From: Verrucomicrobia bacterium UBA1183
GTDB taxonomy: Bacteria > Verrucomicrobiota > Verrucomicrobiia > Opitutales > UBA9783
Direction of reading: 5' to 3'
DNA: 53,021 nucleotides
NCBI GenBank assembly: GCA_002309885.1
Contig: DBYP01000009.1
Coordinates: forward strand, 1-53,021
Numbering within the stretch: the stretch's first letter is position 1; the number at the start of each line of letters is the position of its first letter. The notes under the pieces were generated by a model, which saw nothing but the letters and a program-made list of their open reading frames with translations, had not been told where the DNA came from and ran no database searches. A program made the translations under genes and the position numbers. Positions 33,101 through 42,339 of the stretch are shown here, one piece after another.

Positions 33101-33901
33101 ATGGGGCCGTTGTTTTTTGAGCCACAACCGTTGGCAATGCGATGGATAAAGCGCTTGATGGGTGTGTTTATCGCTGTCTTTGTGTGCGCAAAATTGGTAA
33201 CGGTATGGTTTGGCACGCATTGGTTCATAAATCTTTTGAGTCTCACGCCTGCCAATTTAACCGATGGACGTTTGTGGCATTATGTAACTTACGGTTTTTT
33301 GCATGAAGATTTTTTGCATATTTTTTGCAATTTGTGGCTGTTTTACATACTTTGTAAGTTCCTGTTGACATATGAATTAAGGTTAAAGCACTTGCTCGCT
33401 TTATTTTTCGCCGGTATCATAAGCGGTGGGCTATTTTGGTCGTTATTAAATCTGCAACATCCCAATCACTCGCTCATTGGAGCTTCTGCGGGTGTTTCAA
33501 CGCTATTCACTTACTTTTGTTTACTTTATCCTGAAAAAACCATCTCGGTGTTTTTATTTTTCATTTTCCCACTACAAATAAAAACGATTTGGTGTTTTTT
33601 TCTGTTTTTTGGTTACGATCTTATCAATTGTTTGCTTTATGAAACGCAAGGTATTTCGTATATTGCCCATTCCGCTCATTTAGGGGGTATTCTCGTAGGT
33701 TTTTTGGCTTTTAAATATATCAAATATAGGGAAGCTAATCCTCCAAAGCTCTCCCGAAATACGCAATATCGCGTTCATATTGAAAGTGAAAATGTTATTT
33801 CAGATGTTCCATTTGGGATTCTAAAGAAGTTACAAAATGAAGGTTTGGATTCCCTTTCAATCGAAGAACGCAAATGGCTTGAACGTTATAGAAAACTATG
33901 A
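33101..33901 (+). CDS. Rhomboid-family intramembrane serine protease
   Basis: This 266-residue polytopic membrane protein has rhomboid hallmarks: FLHEDFLHIFCNLWLFYILC with the conserved His and Asn region, the catalytic serine in LIGASAGVSTLFTYF, and the catalytic histidine in HSAHLGGILVGFLAF. Six hydrophobic segments are visible. A soluble C-terminal tail (about residues 210-266) ends in a short helical motif (LQNEGLDSLSIEERKWLERY) common in bacterial rhomboids. Start at 33101; an in-frame ATG 12 codons later is possible. It overlaps the Prc gene by 4 bases (ATGA), implying coupling of two proteases. Confidence 0.9.
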   Translation: MGPLFFEPQPLAMRWIKRLMGVFIAVFVCAKLVTVWFGTHWFINLLSLTPANLTDGRLWHYVTYGFLHEDFLHIFCNLWLFYILCKFLLTYELRLKHLLALFFAGIISGGLFWSLLNLQHPNHSLIGASAGVSTLFTYFCLLYPEKTISVFLFFIFPLQIKTIWCFFLFFGYDLINCLLYETQGISYIAHSAHLGGILVGFLAFKYIKYREANPPKLSRNTQYRVHIESENVISDVPFGILKKLQNEGLDSLSIEERKWLERYRKL

Positions 33902-36105
33902 AGAAATTTTTGAAAGTTTACGCTTTTATCCTATGGTTGCCCTTCTGTTCTCATGGCATTGTTCCTAGCTTTGAACCTACTGCAACCATGCGTACCGAAA
34001 CGATTTTTTTGGTACAGTTGCTGGAAAATTTCCATTACCTGAAAAAGAAATTGAGTTCCTTAGATAGCAAACAACTGTTGTGCGACTACATGTCATTTTT
34101 GGATCCACAAAAGATGTTTTTTACCCAGAGTGACATCAATTGCTTTATTCAAAATTACCAAAATTCGCTCGAATTGTTGTGGCGCGGCGGTAGTTTGGCT
34201 CCCGGTTTCGAAATGTTCAAAAAAGCGCGTGATGTTGTAAAATACCGTAGAAAATGGATTACGCGACGCCTAAAAATGCCTTTCAATTTTAATAGGCATG
34301 AAGTTTACGTTTACGACCGGAAGAATGTCCCTTGGCCGGAAAATCTTTTGCAACTGGATGCACTTTGGGAAAAGCGACTTCAACATGAAATGCTTAATGA
34401 AATGTTATGTCTTCCGACGGATGTTTTAGAGAATATCGATTCGAATCATGAGAAAGAATTGCCCAATATTACGAGAGAACAAGCGATAGCTAATATGGAG
34501 AACGCTCGTACAACACTCAGAGATCGTTACAAAAATTACTGCAAATATTTTGAGAATCTCGAGCCGGTTGATATCCAAGAGAGTTACTGCAATGTACTGA
34601 CGCAGTCGTATGACCCACACACAACGTTCCTTTCTACCGATTCCATGGATGATTTCGCTATCAGCTTACAAAATTTTCTCGTAGGTATTGGCGCTTATCT
34701 TAGCGAGGATAATGGCGATTGTATCATAAAAGAAGTTATGCCAGGAGGCCCTGCCGAACAGTGTAAAATGCTCAAAGCGGGCGATAAAATTTTAGCTGTA
34801 GCACAAGGCAAAAAAGATTTTGTTAGCATTCAAGGTATGAAGCTTCGGAAGTCGGTCAAACTTATCCGAGGTCCCAAAGGTACGACGGTTCGGCTGCTCA
34901 TACAACCTGCAAATGGTGAAACGTCTGAGCGTAAAATCGTTACTTTGGTACGCGATGAAATTAAAATAGAGAACAATTTGGCATCAGCTAAAATATACTA
35001 CAATTTCAATCACGGTCATTTTGATCGCATCGGTGTCATTGATTTGCCGGCGTTTTATGGAGCTGAAGACAGTAAAAATGAGGCAAAACATACCTTGTCG
35101 CGTGACGTCAAAAACCTTATCCAAACTTTAAAATCTTACGGTGTGGAAGGTATTGTTTTGGATATGCGGCGCAACGGCGGTGGCCTGCTTTCAGAAGCCG
35201 TTCAATTAGCAGGATTGTTTTTGGATAACTGTTCTGTGGTTCAAGTTAAAGATCCTGAAAATAATATCGTCGGACAAAGCGCAGAGCCTAACTCCTGTGT
35301 TTGGGACGGACCCTTGCTCATCTTAACTTCTCGATTCAGCGCCTCCGCATCAGAAATCGTTGCTGGCGCGTTGAAATGCCACAACCGAGCTTGGATGTTT
35401 GGAGAACACACAACTCACGGCAAAGGTTCTGTACAAGCTGTTATCGAACTGGATAAACTTTCTGCCATTATGAGCCTTTATGGTCGATTGGGTGCGGTAA
35501 AATTGACCTTGCAAAAATGGTATCTACCGGATGGTCAATCAACACAATTGAAAGGTGTCGCAACCGATGTTTCTTTGCCTTCAATCTATGATTGCTTACC
35601 GATTGGTGAAGCGGATTTGCCTCACGCACTTCCTTGGGATTGTATTACGCCAATGGATCTCAATTGCAATCGAGTGCCTTCGTGTCAGATGCTGACGCCC
35701 CTGTTTCGGCAATGTTTGAATTATGATTTTCATGTACGTTGCACAAAGCTTCCAATGTACGCTTTGTATGAACAGCAGGTTGATAAATTTACCAAAAAGT
35801 ACAAACAGTCTGAAATCTCTCTCAATTTGGAAGAGCGTATAGCATCCATCAATCAGGAACGGAAAGAACAGAAGCAATTGACGGAAGCTTTTAAGGCATT
35901 TAAGGAAAGTATCCCCTTCTTTAAAGAGGTTCGACTAAAAGATTTGACGACAGAAAAAAAGCACGAGTCACAATTCGATCTTTTTGAATACGAAGCAATT
36001 CAACAGGTGTCGGATATGTTATCATTGCAGCCTAAACATAACATAAGTATCCCTCATTGGTCCTACTTATCTGAATGCGACACATTGTGGGCTTTCATCA
36101 AATGA
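33898..36105 (+). CDS. Carboxy-terminal processing protease (Prc/Tsp, peptidase S41)
   Basis: This is a 735-residue periplasmic protease. It has a signal peptide (VYAFILWLPFCSHGIVP) and an N-terminal helical domain (residues 30-250) as in Prc. The PDZ domain (about 255-345) contains VGIGAYLSEDNGDCIIKEVM. The S41 core has GIVLDMRRNGGGLLSEAVQL, the nucleophile in SRFSASASEIVAGALK and the lysine in THGKGSVQAV. Size and order match tail-specific protease Prc rather than the shorter CtpA. Likely substrates are periplasmic or lipoprotein C-termini and peptidoglycan enzymes. It is coupled by ATGA overlaps to the rhomboid gene before it and the methyltransferase after it. Confidence 0.93.
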   Translation: MKKFLKVYAFILWLPFCSHGIVPSFEPTATMRTETIFLVQLLENFHYLKKKLSSLDSKQLLCDYMSFLDPQKMFFTQSDINCFIQNYQNSLELLWRGGSLAPGFEMFKKARDVVKYRRKWITRRLKMPFNFNRHEVYVYDRKNVPWPENLLQLDALWEKRLQHEMLNEMLCLPTDVLENIDSNHEKELPNITREQAIANMENARTTLRDRYKNYCKYFENLEPVDIQESYCNVLTQSYDPHTTFLSTDSMDDFAISLQNFLVGIGAYLSEDNGDCIIKEVMPGGPAEQCKMLKAGDKILAVAQGKKDFVSIQGMKLRKSVKLIRGPKGTTVRLLIQPANGETSERKIVTLVRDEIKIENNLASAKIYYNFNHGHFDRIGVIDLPAFYGAEDSKNEAKHTLSRDVKNLIQTLKSYGVEGIVLDMRRNGGGLLSEAVQLAGLFLDNCSVVQVKDPENNIVGQSAEPNSCVWDGPLLILTSRFSASASEIVAGALKCHNRAWMFGEHTTHGKGSVQAVIELDKLSAIMSLYGRLGAVKLTLQKWYLPDGQSTQLKGVATDVSLPSIYDCLPIGEADLPHALPWDCITPMDLNCNRVPSCQMLTPLFRQCLNYDFHVRCTKLPMYALYEQQVDKFTKKYKQSEISLNLEERIASINQERKEQKQLTEAFKAFKESIPFFKEVRLKDLTTEKKHESQFDLFEYEAIQQVSDMLSLQPKHNISIPHWSYLSECDTLWAFIK

Positions 36106-36911
36106 TTATTTCCAGCAAATCCAATCCTAAGTACAAACAGCTTTCGCAGTTGCATACGGCACATGGTCGAAAGAAATATGGGCTGTTTATCATTGAAGGT
36201 CAGCGAGAACTTTCGCGAGCACTTTTGGCAAAGGTACCGCTAGAATACGGTGTATTTAGTTCATCCGCTGTAGAGAAAAGCGATAACGTCACACCCGAGG
36301 TACAATTTTGGATGCGTCATCCGAAAACGCTTATCCTTTCGGATGAGCTGTTTCAAAAAATCAGCTTAAGAGAAAGTCCGGATGGTTTTATGGGCGTTGC
36401 AAAAATATGGAACAGCGATCCTTCGAAAATAACGATTCGACCTGATGGGTTGTATTTATTAGTTGAAAAGCTAGAAAAACCTGGGAATTTAGGCGCCTTG
36501 ATGCGTTCAGCGGAAGCGACCGGCGTAGATGGATTGTTCATCGCAGATCCTGTTGTGGACATTTTCAATCCACATGTCATACGAACCTCGCAGGGTGCTG
36601 TATTCAATTTAAATATCACGTGGGATACTTCTGAAAATTTGCTTAAAATTTTTGAAAAACACGCACTTCAATTGTTGGCAACAACACCGCATACAAATAC
36701 CGTCTACTGGGATTGTGATTTGTCTCGAGGCTGTGTCATCTGTGTCGGAAGCGAAGCCTATGGGTTAACCGACCTTTGGATGCAAAAAGCCCAAAAAGTA
36801 CTCATCCCGATGTACGGCAATTCCGCAGATTCTTTAAATGCCGCCGTCGCAGGTACCCTTTGCCTCTACGAAGCTCGCCGCCAACGATATTTTAGAACGA
36901 AAGCAGATTAA
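36102..36911 (+). CDS. SpoU/TrmH-family RNA 2'-O-methyltransferase
   Basis: This SPOUT-fold enzyme methylates ribose 2'-OH in rRNA or tRNA. An N-terminal L30e-like substrate-binding domain (GLFIIEGQRELSRALL) is followed by the SPOUT motifs. Motif 1 is EKPGNLGALMRSAEATGVDG, motif 2 CVGSEAYGLTDLW, and motif 3 IPMYGNSADSLNAAVAGTLC. The layout fits RlmB/TsnR-like rRNA enzymes; the target is not predictable. The ATG at 36102 is chosen because it overlaps the prc stop by 4 bases. An earlier start at 36075 would overlap by 31. Confidence 0.9.
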   Translation: MIISSKSNPKYKQLSQLHTAHGRKKYGLFIIEGQRELSRALLAKVPLEYGVFSSSAVEKSDNVTPEVQFWMRHPKTLILSDELFQKISLRESPDGFMGVAKIWNSDPSKITIRPDGLYLLVEKLEKPGNLGALMRSAEATGVDGLFIADPVVDIFNPHVIRTSQGAVFNLNITWDTSENLLKIFEKHALQLLATTPHTNTVYWDCDLSRGCVICVGSEAYGLTDLWMQKAQKVLIPMYGNSADSLNAAVAGTLCLYEARRQRYFRTKAD

Positions 36912-36954
36912 AACTATAAAACTAGGATTTCAGTACTTCTGTAAATCTTAGCCC

Positions 36955-37050
36955 TAGAGCGTACCTTCATGAGCCAAGGGATTTCATTTTTTGAGGGACT
37001 TTTACAAAAGCTTCCTCAAAAATTCATATAAACATGCTCCAAGTGTCCTA
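36955..37050 (-). repeat. Composite element remnant with solo D module
   Basis: A CTAG-led end (CTAGAGCGTACCTTCATGAG at 36955) is followed by D (TTGAGGGACTTTT / AAAAGCTTCCTCAA, 36991-37019) and an end-like sequence near 37032. The A-B-C part is missing. It separates the convergent methyltransferase and EIIA-DAC genes. Confidence 0.55.
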
Positions 37051-37076
37051 AAGCACCCGTAAATGTATTACAAATA

Positions 37077-38426
37077 TCACATTTTGGAACTGCTGCTTCC
37101 GATGCCTTTATCAAAAAGAGGTAGCATTTTGCCGTTTCGGAAAAGCGATACTTGGCCGGTGCTGGAGGATATGGTGATTGCAATGCAGTCAACGGCTTGA
37201 GAGATCGCAACTGCCGCTGCATGGCGTGTTCCTAGACCGCCTGGAAGAGGTACCTGCGTGTTGGAGTGGATAAGGCTTCCAGCGCTTTCCACGATGCCAT
37301 TTCCACCGATAACGAACGCGCCGTCCAACAAAGAATATTCCTTGATCGTTTCATCAATGAACGGATTGAGCAAATTACGTTCCTCGGTATTGTAACCATG
37401 AAAAGGATTCAATATTAGTGGGTGAATGTAGGGTTCCAACTGTTTAATATCGCCTAAAACAAACAAACTGCCGACAGATTTTCCTTCACGACCCTCAACG
37501 GCTAATTCCGTTGCGATGGTGAGCAGACGTTCAAAGACTTCCGGCAATACATTATGAGGAAGAATATCGTTTTGTTGCGAAAAAACCGACTGTATTTCAC
37601 GCTTTACATCCACGATAACGAACGTATCCAATCGATTGCTGCCCGGGAGTCCGCCTAAACAACAAATCTTTTCATCATAGCTGATGTATTTGTGTATTAG
37701 CGCCAAAAGAATCGCGCTCCGCAATTGAGACAATCGTCCCGAAGAAAATAACTGGACCGGCAAAGTGCATATCGCGTCTTTTTTGATAACTTCTGTAGCG
37801 CGATGCGAAACGATAACCGTCTTTAAGTCCGCTGTTACATTTTGCAGGTCCTTCGTTTCATTTGAAAAAGTATCCTGGAATAAAAAAATAGAAGAACAAT
37901 TCCCAGCTTTGGCGATCTTTACGGTTTCACGCAACATAAGCCGATTGAACGTACTGTCGTTCCGTGTCCTTTTAACGGGAATATTGCGACAAGCTTGAAC
38001 GATTTGACGTTTAAAATCATCCAGCGGTAATTGCAACAGCTCTTCATCGATATGCATCGATTGAACCATTTTCGCAAAAGAAGATAGTATCGTAAAATAA
38101 CTACCCAATTTAGAAGAAGCTAATAGCAGGATGATAAGTCTTATATTTTCGCTGGCGTGCACCGACGCATCATTCAAAGGTGACCTTATGCGTCCCAGCG
38201 CAAACAAATAAGATTTTCGCATATTCACCTTGATATGCGGCAGTGCGATTCCGTGTCCTAGATAGCTGGATACGGTGCCTTCCTGCGTCATTAATTCATC
38301 CATAATTTTGGAACGTTTTTGGGATTTATGAATCGGGCAACATTCCAACAATTCCGATAGAGCCCCACGAAAAGTGGTGCTCTTGATATCTATGATAAAA
38401 CCGTTATCGATGTAATGACCTAGCAT
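37077..38426 (-). CDS. PTS EIIA domain fused to diadenylate cyclase (DisA_N) domain
   Basis: This 449-residue protein unites two modules. Residues 1-150 are a fructose/nitrogen-type PTS EIIA domain with LMTQEGTVSSYLGHGIALPH, where H64 is the expected phospho-acceptor. Residues about 150-255 form a linker domain of unclear family. Residues about 260-449 match the DAC (DisA_N) domain that makes c-di-AMP from ATP: VEGREGKSVGSLFVLGD, the DGA motif in DGAFVIGGNGIVESAG, and GTRHAAAVAISQAVDCIAIT at the RHR position (here RHA). No membrane segment is visible. Inference: c-di-AMP output gated by PTS phosphorylation. It is preceded by the LOG gene with a 3-base gap. No other PTS gene is in the window. 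Confidence 0.85.
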   Translation of the reverse strand: MLGHYIDNGFIIDIKSTTFRGALSELLECCPIHKSQKRSKIMDELMTQEGTVSSYLGHGIALPHIKVNMRKSYLFALGRIRSPLNDASVHASENIRLIILLLASSKLGSYFTILSSFAKMVQSMHIDEELLQLPLDDFKRQIVQACRNIPVKRTRNDSTFNRLMLRETVKIAKAGNCSSIFLFQDTFSNETKDLQNVTADLKTVIVSHRATEVIKKDAICTLPVQLFSSGRLSQLRSAILLALIHKYISYDEKICCLGGLPGSNRLDTFVIVDVKREIQSVFSQQNDILPHNVLPEVFERLLTIATELAVEGREGKSVGSLFVLGDIKQLEPYIHPLILNPFHGYNTEERNLLNPFIDETIKEYSLLDGAFVIGGNGIVESAGSLIHSNTQVPLPGGLGTRHAAAVAISQAVDCIAITISSSTGQVSLFRNGKMLPLFDKGIGSSSSKM

Positions 38427-38429
38427 GTT

Positions 38430-39206
38430 CTAACGAATGTTTACGCTGTCTAAAAATTCTGGGGTTAAAATTTTTTGCAAATATTCCGAAGCCTCATCGA
38501 CATCATCCATTACCCTAAATAAATCGAGATCCTCTTCATTAATAAGCCCCCAATCTATCAGCAATTGGAAATTGATGAGTGGCTTCCAAAATTCACTTCC
38601 GAATAACACGATTGGAAATTTACGAACTTTTTTCGTTTGTATCAATGTTAAAATTTCGAATAATTCATCCAAAGTTCCAATACCGCCCGGGAATGCGACA
38701 AATGCCCTTGTTTTAAACAATAACCACAATTTTCGCATGAAGAAGTAGTGAAATTGCATATTTGCACCCGGTGTACAGTAAGGGTTGATATCCTGTTCTT
38801 TCGGTAAACTTATGGTCATGCCTAAGGAAATACCGCCAGCTTCTTTAGCGCCACGATTACCAGCCTCCATAATGCCAGGTCCGCCACCCGTAATGAGACA
38901 CGGTCTCGAATGTTCCGTTATCTGTTGTGTCCATTTGGTTATTTTGTAGGCTAATTCACGCGCTTTTTCGTAATAAACGGCAGCTCTTTTGGCTTCTTTT
39001 GCGGCTAAAAAATGATTTCCTTTGGGTGGATTTTGCATCATTTCCGGCGAAGCAATACGTGCCGATCCGAAGAAAACGATCGTGTGATGTATATTGAATT
39101 GTTCTAAGCGTTGCAATGGGCCGATGTATTCGCTTAAAATTCTTAACGGACGTGCTTCGGCACTGGCACAAAAAATCTTGTCATTGTAAAAGATAGGTGT
39201 TTCCAT
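38430..39206 (-). CDS. LOG-family protein (lysine decarboxylase-like fold, YgdH type)
   Basis: This 258-residue Rossmann-fold protein has the LOG signature: ITGGGPGIMEAGNRGAKEAG and FPGGIGTLDELFEILTLIQT (PGGxGTxxE). Members hydrolyse nucleoside 5'-monophosphates to base and ribose phosphate; LOG enzymes of plants and bacteria release cytokinin bases. The long N-terminal part (about 75 residues, RPLRILSEYIGPLQRLEQFN) fits the larger bacterial TIGR00730-like group. It is encoded just upstream of the EIIA-DAC gene and presumably co-transcribed. The functional link, if any, is unknown. Confidence 0.9.
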   Translation of the reverse strand: METPIFYNDKIFCASAEARPLRILSEYIGPLQRLEQFNIHHTIVFFGSARIASPEMMQNPPKGNHFLAAKEAKRAAVYYEKARELAYKITKWTQQITEHSRPCLITGGGPGIMEAGNRGAKEAGGISLGMTISLPKEQDINPYCTPGANMQFHYFFMRKLWLLFKTRAFVAFPGGIGTLDELFEILTLIQTKKVRKFPIVLFGSEFWKPLINFQLLIDWGLINEEDLDLFRVMDDVDEASEYLQKILTPEFLDSVNIR

Positions 39207-39357
39207 AATTTATTGTTGTACTATAATAATAAGTACGGCATTTTTTTACAAGTCTTTAGCGATTTTTTTAAATTATTTGAAAATTTTAAGCCGATCCGAT
39301 GGATGCCTTGTGTAAAAAGTCTATTAATAGTGGATTCTATGGCGTTTTAAAAAAAAG

Positions 39358-39450
39358 AAAAAGTTTTTGAGGGTTTAAGGGAAGCTTTTTCCAAAAAGTT
39401 CCCTCGTAACTTATTTTTTACAATTTTTTGTCTTCCCTAACGGTAAATAT
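39358..39450 (-). repeat. Partial composite element (linker, A module and end sequence)
   Basis: The linker AAGTTTTTGAGGGTTTAAGG and module A (AAGGGAAGCTTTTT / AAAAAGTTCCCT, 39377-39404) are followed by a degenerate version of the A-side end extension. B, C and D are absent. The rest of the 314-base gap between the LOG gene and ileS shows no clear gene or riboswitch. Confidence 0.65.
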
Positions 39451-39520
39451 ACCATTTTATAGCAAAAAAATGCTTGGCATCCTATAAAAAATCTATTTCA
39501 TTGCCTGTACAGGTATAAAA

Positions 39521-42322
39521 ATGGCAGAGGTTATAAAGTTAAAAGACACATTGAATCTACCCAAAACGAGCTTCCCGATGCAAGCTCAGTTGGTAAAACG
39601 GGAAGCGGAACGTTTAAAGCAGTGGGACGATATACATCTTTATGATCTCATACAACAGAAAAATGCTGGTCACGAGCGATTTATGCTGCATGATGGGCCT
39701 CCGTTCACCAATGGCGATGTGCATATTGGTACGGCACTTAACAAGATTTTGAAGGACATTATTTTGCGCTACAAAAGTATGCAAGGGTTTTCGACCCCCT
39801 ATATTCCGGGATGGGATTGCCATGGTTTGCCTATTGAACATAAAGTTTCTAAAGAAAAGCCTGAGTTGCTGAATGATACGGTAACCTTACGTAAAGTTTG
39901 TGCAGAATTTTCGGAATCTTTCATCCATCGTCAGGAGGGACAGTTCCGGCGTCTTGGTATTTTGGCGGATTGGGAGCATGCTTATAAAACCAAAAATCCG
40001 GAGTATGAAGCGCATGTTTTACGTACCTTTGCCAAGTTTGTCAAAGCAGGTTTGGTTTATCGAAGCAAGAAGCCTGTTTATTGGTCTATCCCTTGCAAAA
40101 CAGCTTTGGCCGAGGCAGAAATTGAATATAAAGATCATGTAAGTACGACGATTTGGGTACCGTTTTTCTTGAAAACGCCCGAAGCTCTGGGTTTGCCGCA
40201 AAAAACCGCCGTTGTTATTTGGACAACTACACCATGGACCTTACCAGCCAATCGTGCCATCGCAATATCGCCTAATTTTGATTACGTAGAGGTAAAGACG
40301 GACGAAGCTTCCTACATTGTCGCGGAAGGCTTGGCGGAAAGTTTCGTTCAGAACTGCGAAATTAAGGCGTATACTTTAGGTAAACGGTTTAATGGGAAGG
40401 CGCTTGAGGGTATTAAGACACAACATCCATTTTTGCCGATAGAAAGTCCGATTGTTTTGGCGGATTATGTAACGCTTGATACCGGAACCGGCTGCGTGCA
40501 CACAGCGCCAGGACACGGTATTGATGACTATAATACCGGTTTGCGTTACCATCTTGAAATCGCATGTCCAGTGGATGATAACGGCTTGTTTACCCATGAA
40601 GGACACATGCCTACGGAGCTTGTTGGAAAGGCCGTTTGGACACCTAAAGGCGATTCGCCCGCTAATGACGCGGTTATCGAGCTTTTGAAGCAAAAACATG
40701 CGCTGTTGAAGGTGGCACCTTACACGCACTCTTATCCGCATTGTTGGCGCTCCAAAACACCCGTTATTGCTCGAGCGCTTCCACAATGGTTTATCCATTT
40801 GGATGATTTAAAGAAAAAAGCTGAGAAAGCCATCGATCATGTTCAATGGATGCCGGATTGGGGCAAGAAGCGTATTTCGGGTTCTGTCGCTGCGCGCCCT
40901 GACTGGTGTATCAGCCGCCAAAGGACTTGGGGAATTCCGCTACCGGTATTCTTTGACGATCAAGGTGAAGCGCTTTTGGATGCCGAGGTTATTGCGCGTA
41001 TCGCCGATAAAATCGCTCAACACGGCACGCAATGGTGGTTTGAGAATAATGAGGAAACTTTGCTCGAAGGTATCTCGTTGCCCGAAGCTTGGCGGAATAA
41101 GCACCTCAAAAAGAGCCAGGACACGTTGGATGTTTGGATTGATTCCGGCTGTAGCCATGTAAGCGTTTTGGAAGCCAATGGTTGGGAGCCCGCGGATTTA
41201 TATCTTGAGGGCAGCGATCAGCACCGCGGATGGTTTCAATCGTCTTTGATGACAAACCTGATCGATAAGGATGAAGCGCCTTATAAAGCGGTATTGACGC
41301 ATGGTTTCTTTGTGGATGAGCATCGTCGTAAGATTTCCAAAAGCGATGGAAGCCCGCAAACCGCCGAAGCTTATACCAATAAATATGGTGCCGATATTTT
41401 GCGCCTCTGGGTGGCTTCTGAAGATTATCGGAACGATATTCCTGTCTCTGAGAACATCATTCAGCATGTGATTGCTTCCTATCGTACGTTAAGAAATACG
41501 CTACGTTTCCAGTTGGGTAACTTGTACGATTACAATCCCAATACAGATCACGTCACTTATGACAAATTGATGGCTCTAGATCGCTGGGTTTTGCGGGAAA
41601 CAAACGATCTTGTTCGTGAAATCGTGCAAGCTTATGATGATTACGATTTCCATAAGGTCTATCAAGCCGTCAATCGTTTCTGCACCCTAACGTTATCCGC
41701 GCGCTATCATGATATTTTGAAGGATCGGCTCTATACCTTACGTGCAGACGGTTTCGAACGTCGTTCGGCACAAACAGCGCTGTATGAGGTTTGCCAAACC
41801 TTGTTGCGCTTGATTGCTCCTATATTGACCTTTACAGCGGATGAAGCTTGGGGATATTTGTACGGAAATTCCGATTTTGGCTACAAACAATCGATCCACT
41901 TGGAAGATTTCCCGAAGGTCAATCCCGATTACGATGATGCTACTTTGAAGGAGGAATTCGAGTTGTTGTTCAAGGTAAGGGAGCAAGTTCAAGCGGAATT
42001 GGAAAAATCCCGTCAGAAAAAAGAAATTGGGCAATCGTTGGATGCGCAAGTGTTGTTGTCGCTAGGTGGATTGCATCCGTGCAAAAATGTTTTGGTTAAA
42101 TATCAAAATCAGCTTACGGAGTACTTTATTGTTTCCGCTGTAAAGTTGAATATTTTGGAAGGCGTTCACGCAGATTTGGCCGTTGCTGTAAAACACGCGG
42201 ATGGTGTACGTTGTCCGAGAACTTGGCGTTGGGTTGATAAATTGGTTGAAGTAGAAGGTTTTGGAAAAGTTTCGGAACGTTGCGTTGAAGTCTTGCAATT
42301 TTGGAAACATAAGTTACAATGA
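39521..42322 (+). CDS. ileS: Isoleucyl-tRNA synthetase
   Basis: IleRS charges tRNA-Ile. The 933-residue protein has the class I signatures HDGPPFTNGDVHIGTALNKI (HIGH) and KISKSDG (KMSKS), the CP1 editing domain (VIWTTTPWTLPANRAIAISP, TGTGCVHTAPGHGIDDY) and the anticodon-binding helical bundle. It is the bacterial IleS1-type by length and motif style. The C-terminal zinc site is incomplete. Where four cysteines are usual (CPRC ... CxRC) the sequence reads CPRT ... SERC, leaving two. There is no T-box upstream. It is followed after 17 bases by the DksA-like gene and then lspA. ileS-lspA neighbourhoods are common in bacteria. Confidence 0.97.
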   Translation: MAEVIKLKDTLNLPKTSFPMQAQLVKREAERLKQWDDIHLYDLIQQKNAGHERFMLHDGPPFTNGDVHIGTALNKILKDIILRYKSMQGFSTPYIPGWDCHGLPIEHKVSKEKPELLNDTVTLRKVCAEFSESFIHRQEGQFRRLGILADWEHAYKTKNPEYEAHVLRTFAKFVKAGLVYRSKKPVYWSIPCKTALAEAEIEYKDHVSTTIWVPFFLKTPEALGLPQKTAVVIWTTTPWTLPANRAIAISPNFDYVEVKTDEASYIVAEGLAESFVQNCEIKAYTLGKRFNGKALEGIKTQHPFLPIESPIVLADYVTLDTGTGCVHTAPGHGIDDYNTGLRYHLEIACPVDDNGLFTHEGHMPTELVGKAVWTPKGDSPANDAVIELLKQKHALLKVAPYTHSYPHCWRSKTPVIARALPQWFIHLDDLKKKAEKAIDHVQWMPDWGKKRISGSVAARPDWCISRQRTWGIPLPVFFDDQGEALLDAEVIARIADKIAQHGTQWWFENNEETLLEGISLPEAWRNKHLKKSQDTLDVWIDSGCSHVSVLEANGWEPADLYLEGSDQHRGWFQSSLMTNLIDKDEAPYKAVLTHGFFVDEHRRKISKSDGSPQTAEAYTNKYGADILRLWVASEDYRNDIPVSENIIQHVIASYRTLRNTLRFQLGNLYDYNPNTDHVTYDKLMALDRWVLRETNDLVREIVQAYDDYDFHKVYQAVNRFCTLTLSARYHDILKDRLYTLRADGFERRSAQTALYEVCQTLLRLIAPILTFTADEAWGYLYGNSDFGYKQSIHLEDFPKVNPDYDDATLKEEFELLFKVREQVQAELEKSRQKKEIGQSLDAQVLLSLGGLHPCKNVLVKYQNQLTEYFIVSAVKLNILEGVHADLAVAVKHADGVRCPRTWRWVDKLVEVEGFGKVSERCVEVLQFWKHKLQ

Positions 42323-42339
42323 ATTGACAGAACGGTAAA

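Noticed and set aside
34426..35877. Antisense frames within the Prc protease gene
   Set aside because: They overlap signal, PDZ and protease domains that are plainly coding on the plus strand.
39514..39519. TATAAA immediately before the ileS ATG considered as a -10 for a leaderless transcript
   Set aside because: It ends 1 base before the ATG, too close for transcription to start at or before the start codon.
39207..39520. Possible T-box or other riboswitch upstream of ileS
   Set aside because: No specifier loop or T-box motif is visible. The gap is explained by a partial composite element and AT-rich promoter sequence.
40376..40798. Long antisense frame inside ileS
   Set aside because: It lies fully within conserved IleRS coding sequence and its product resembles nothing.
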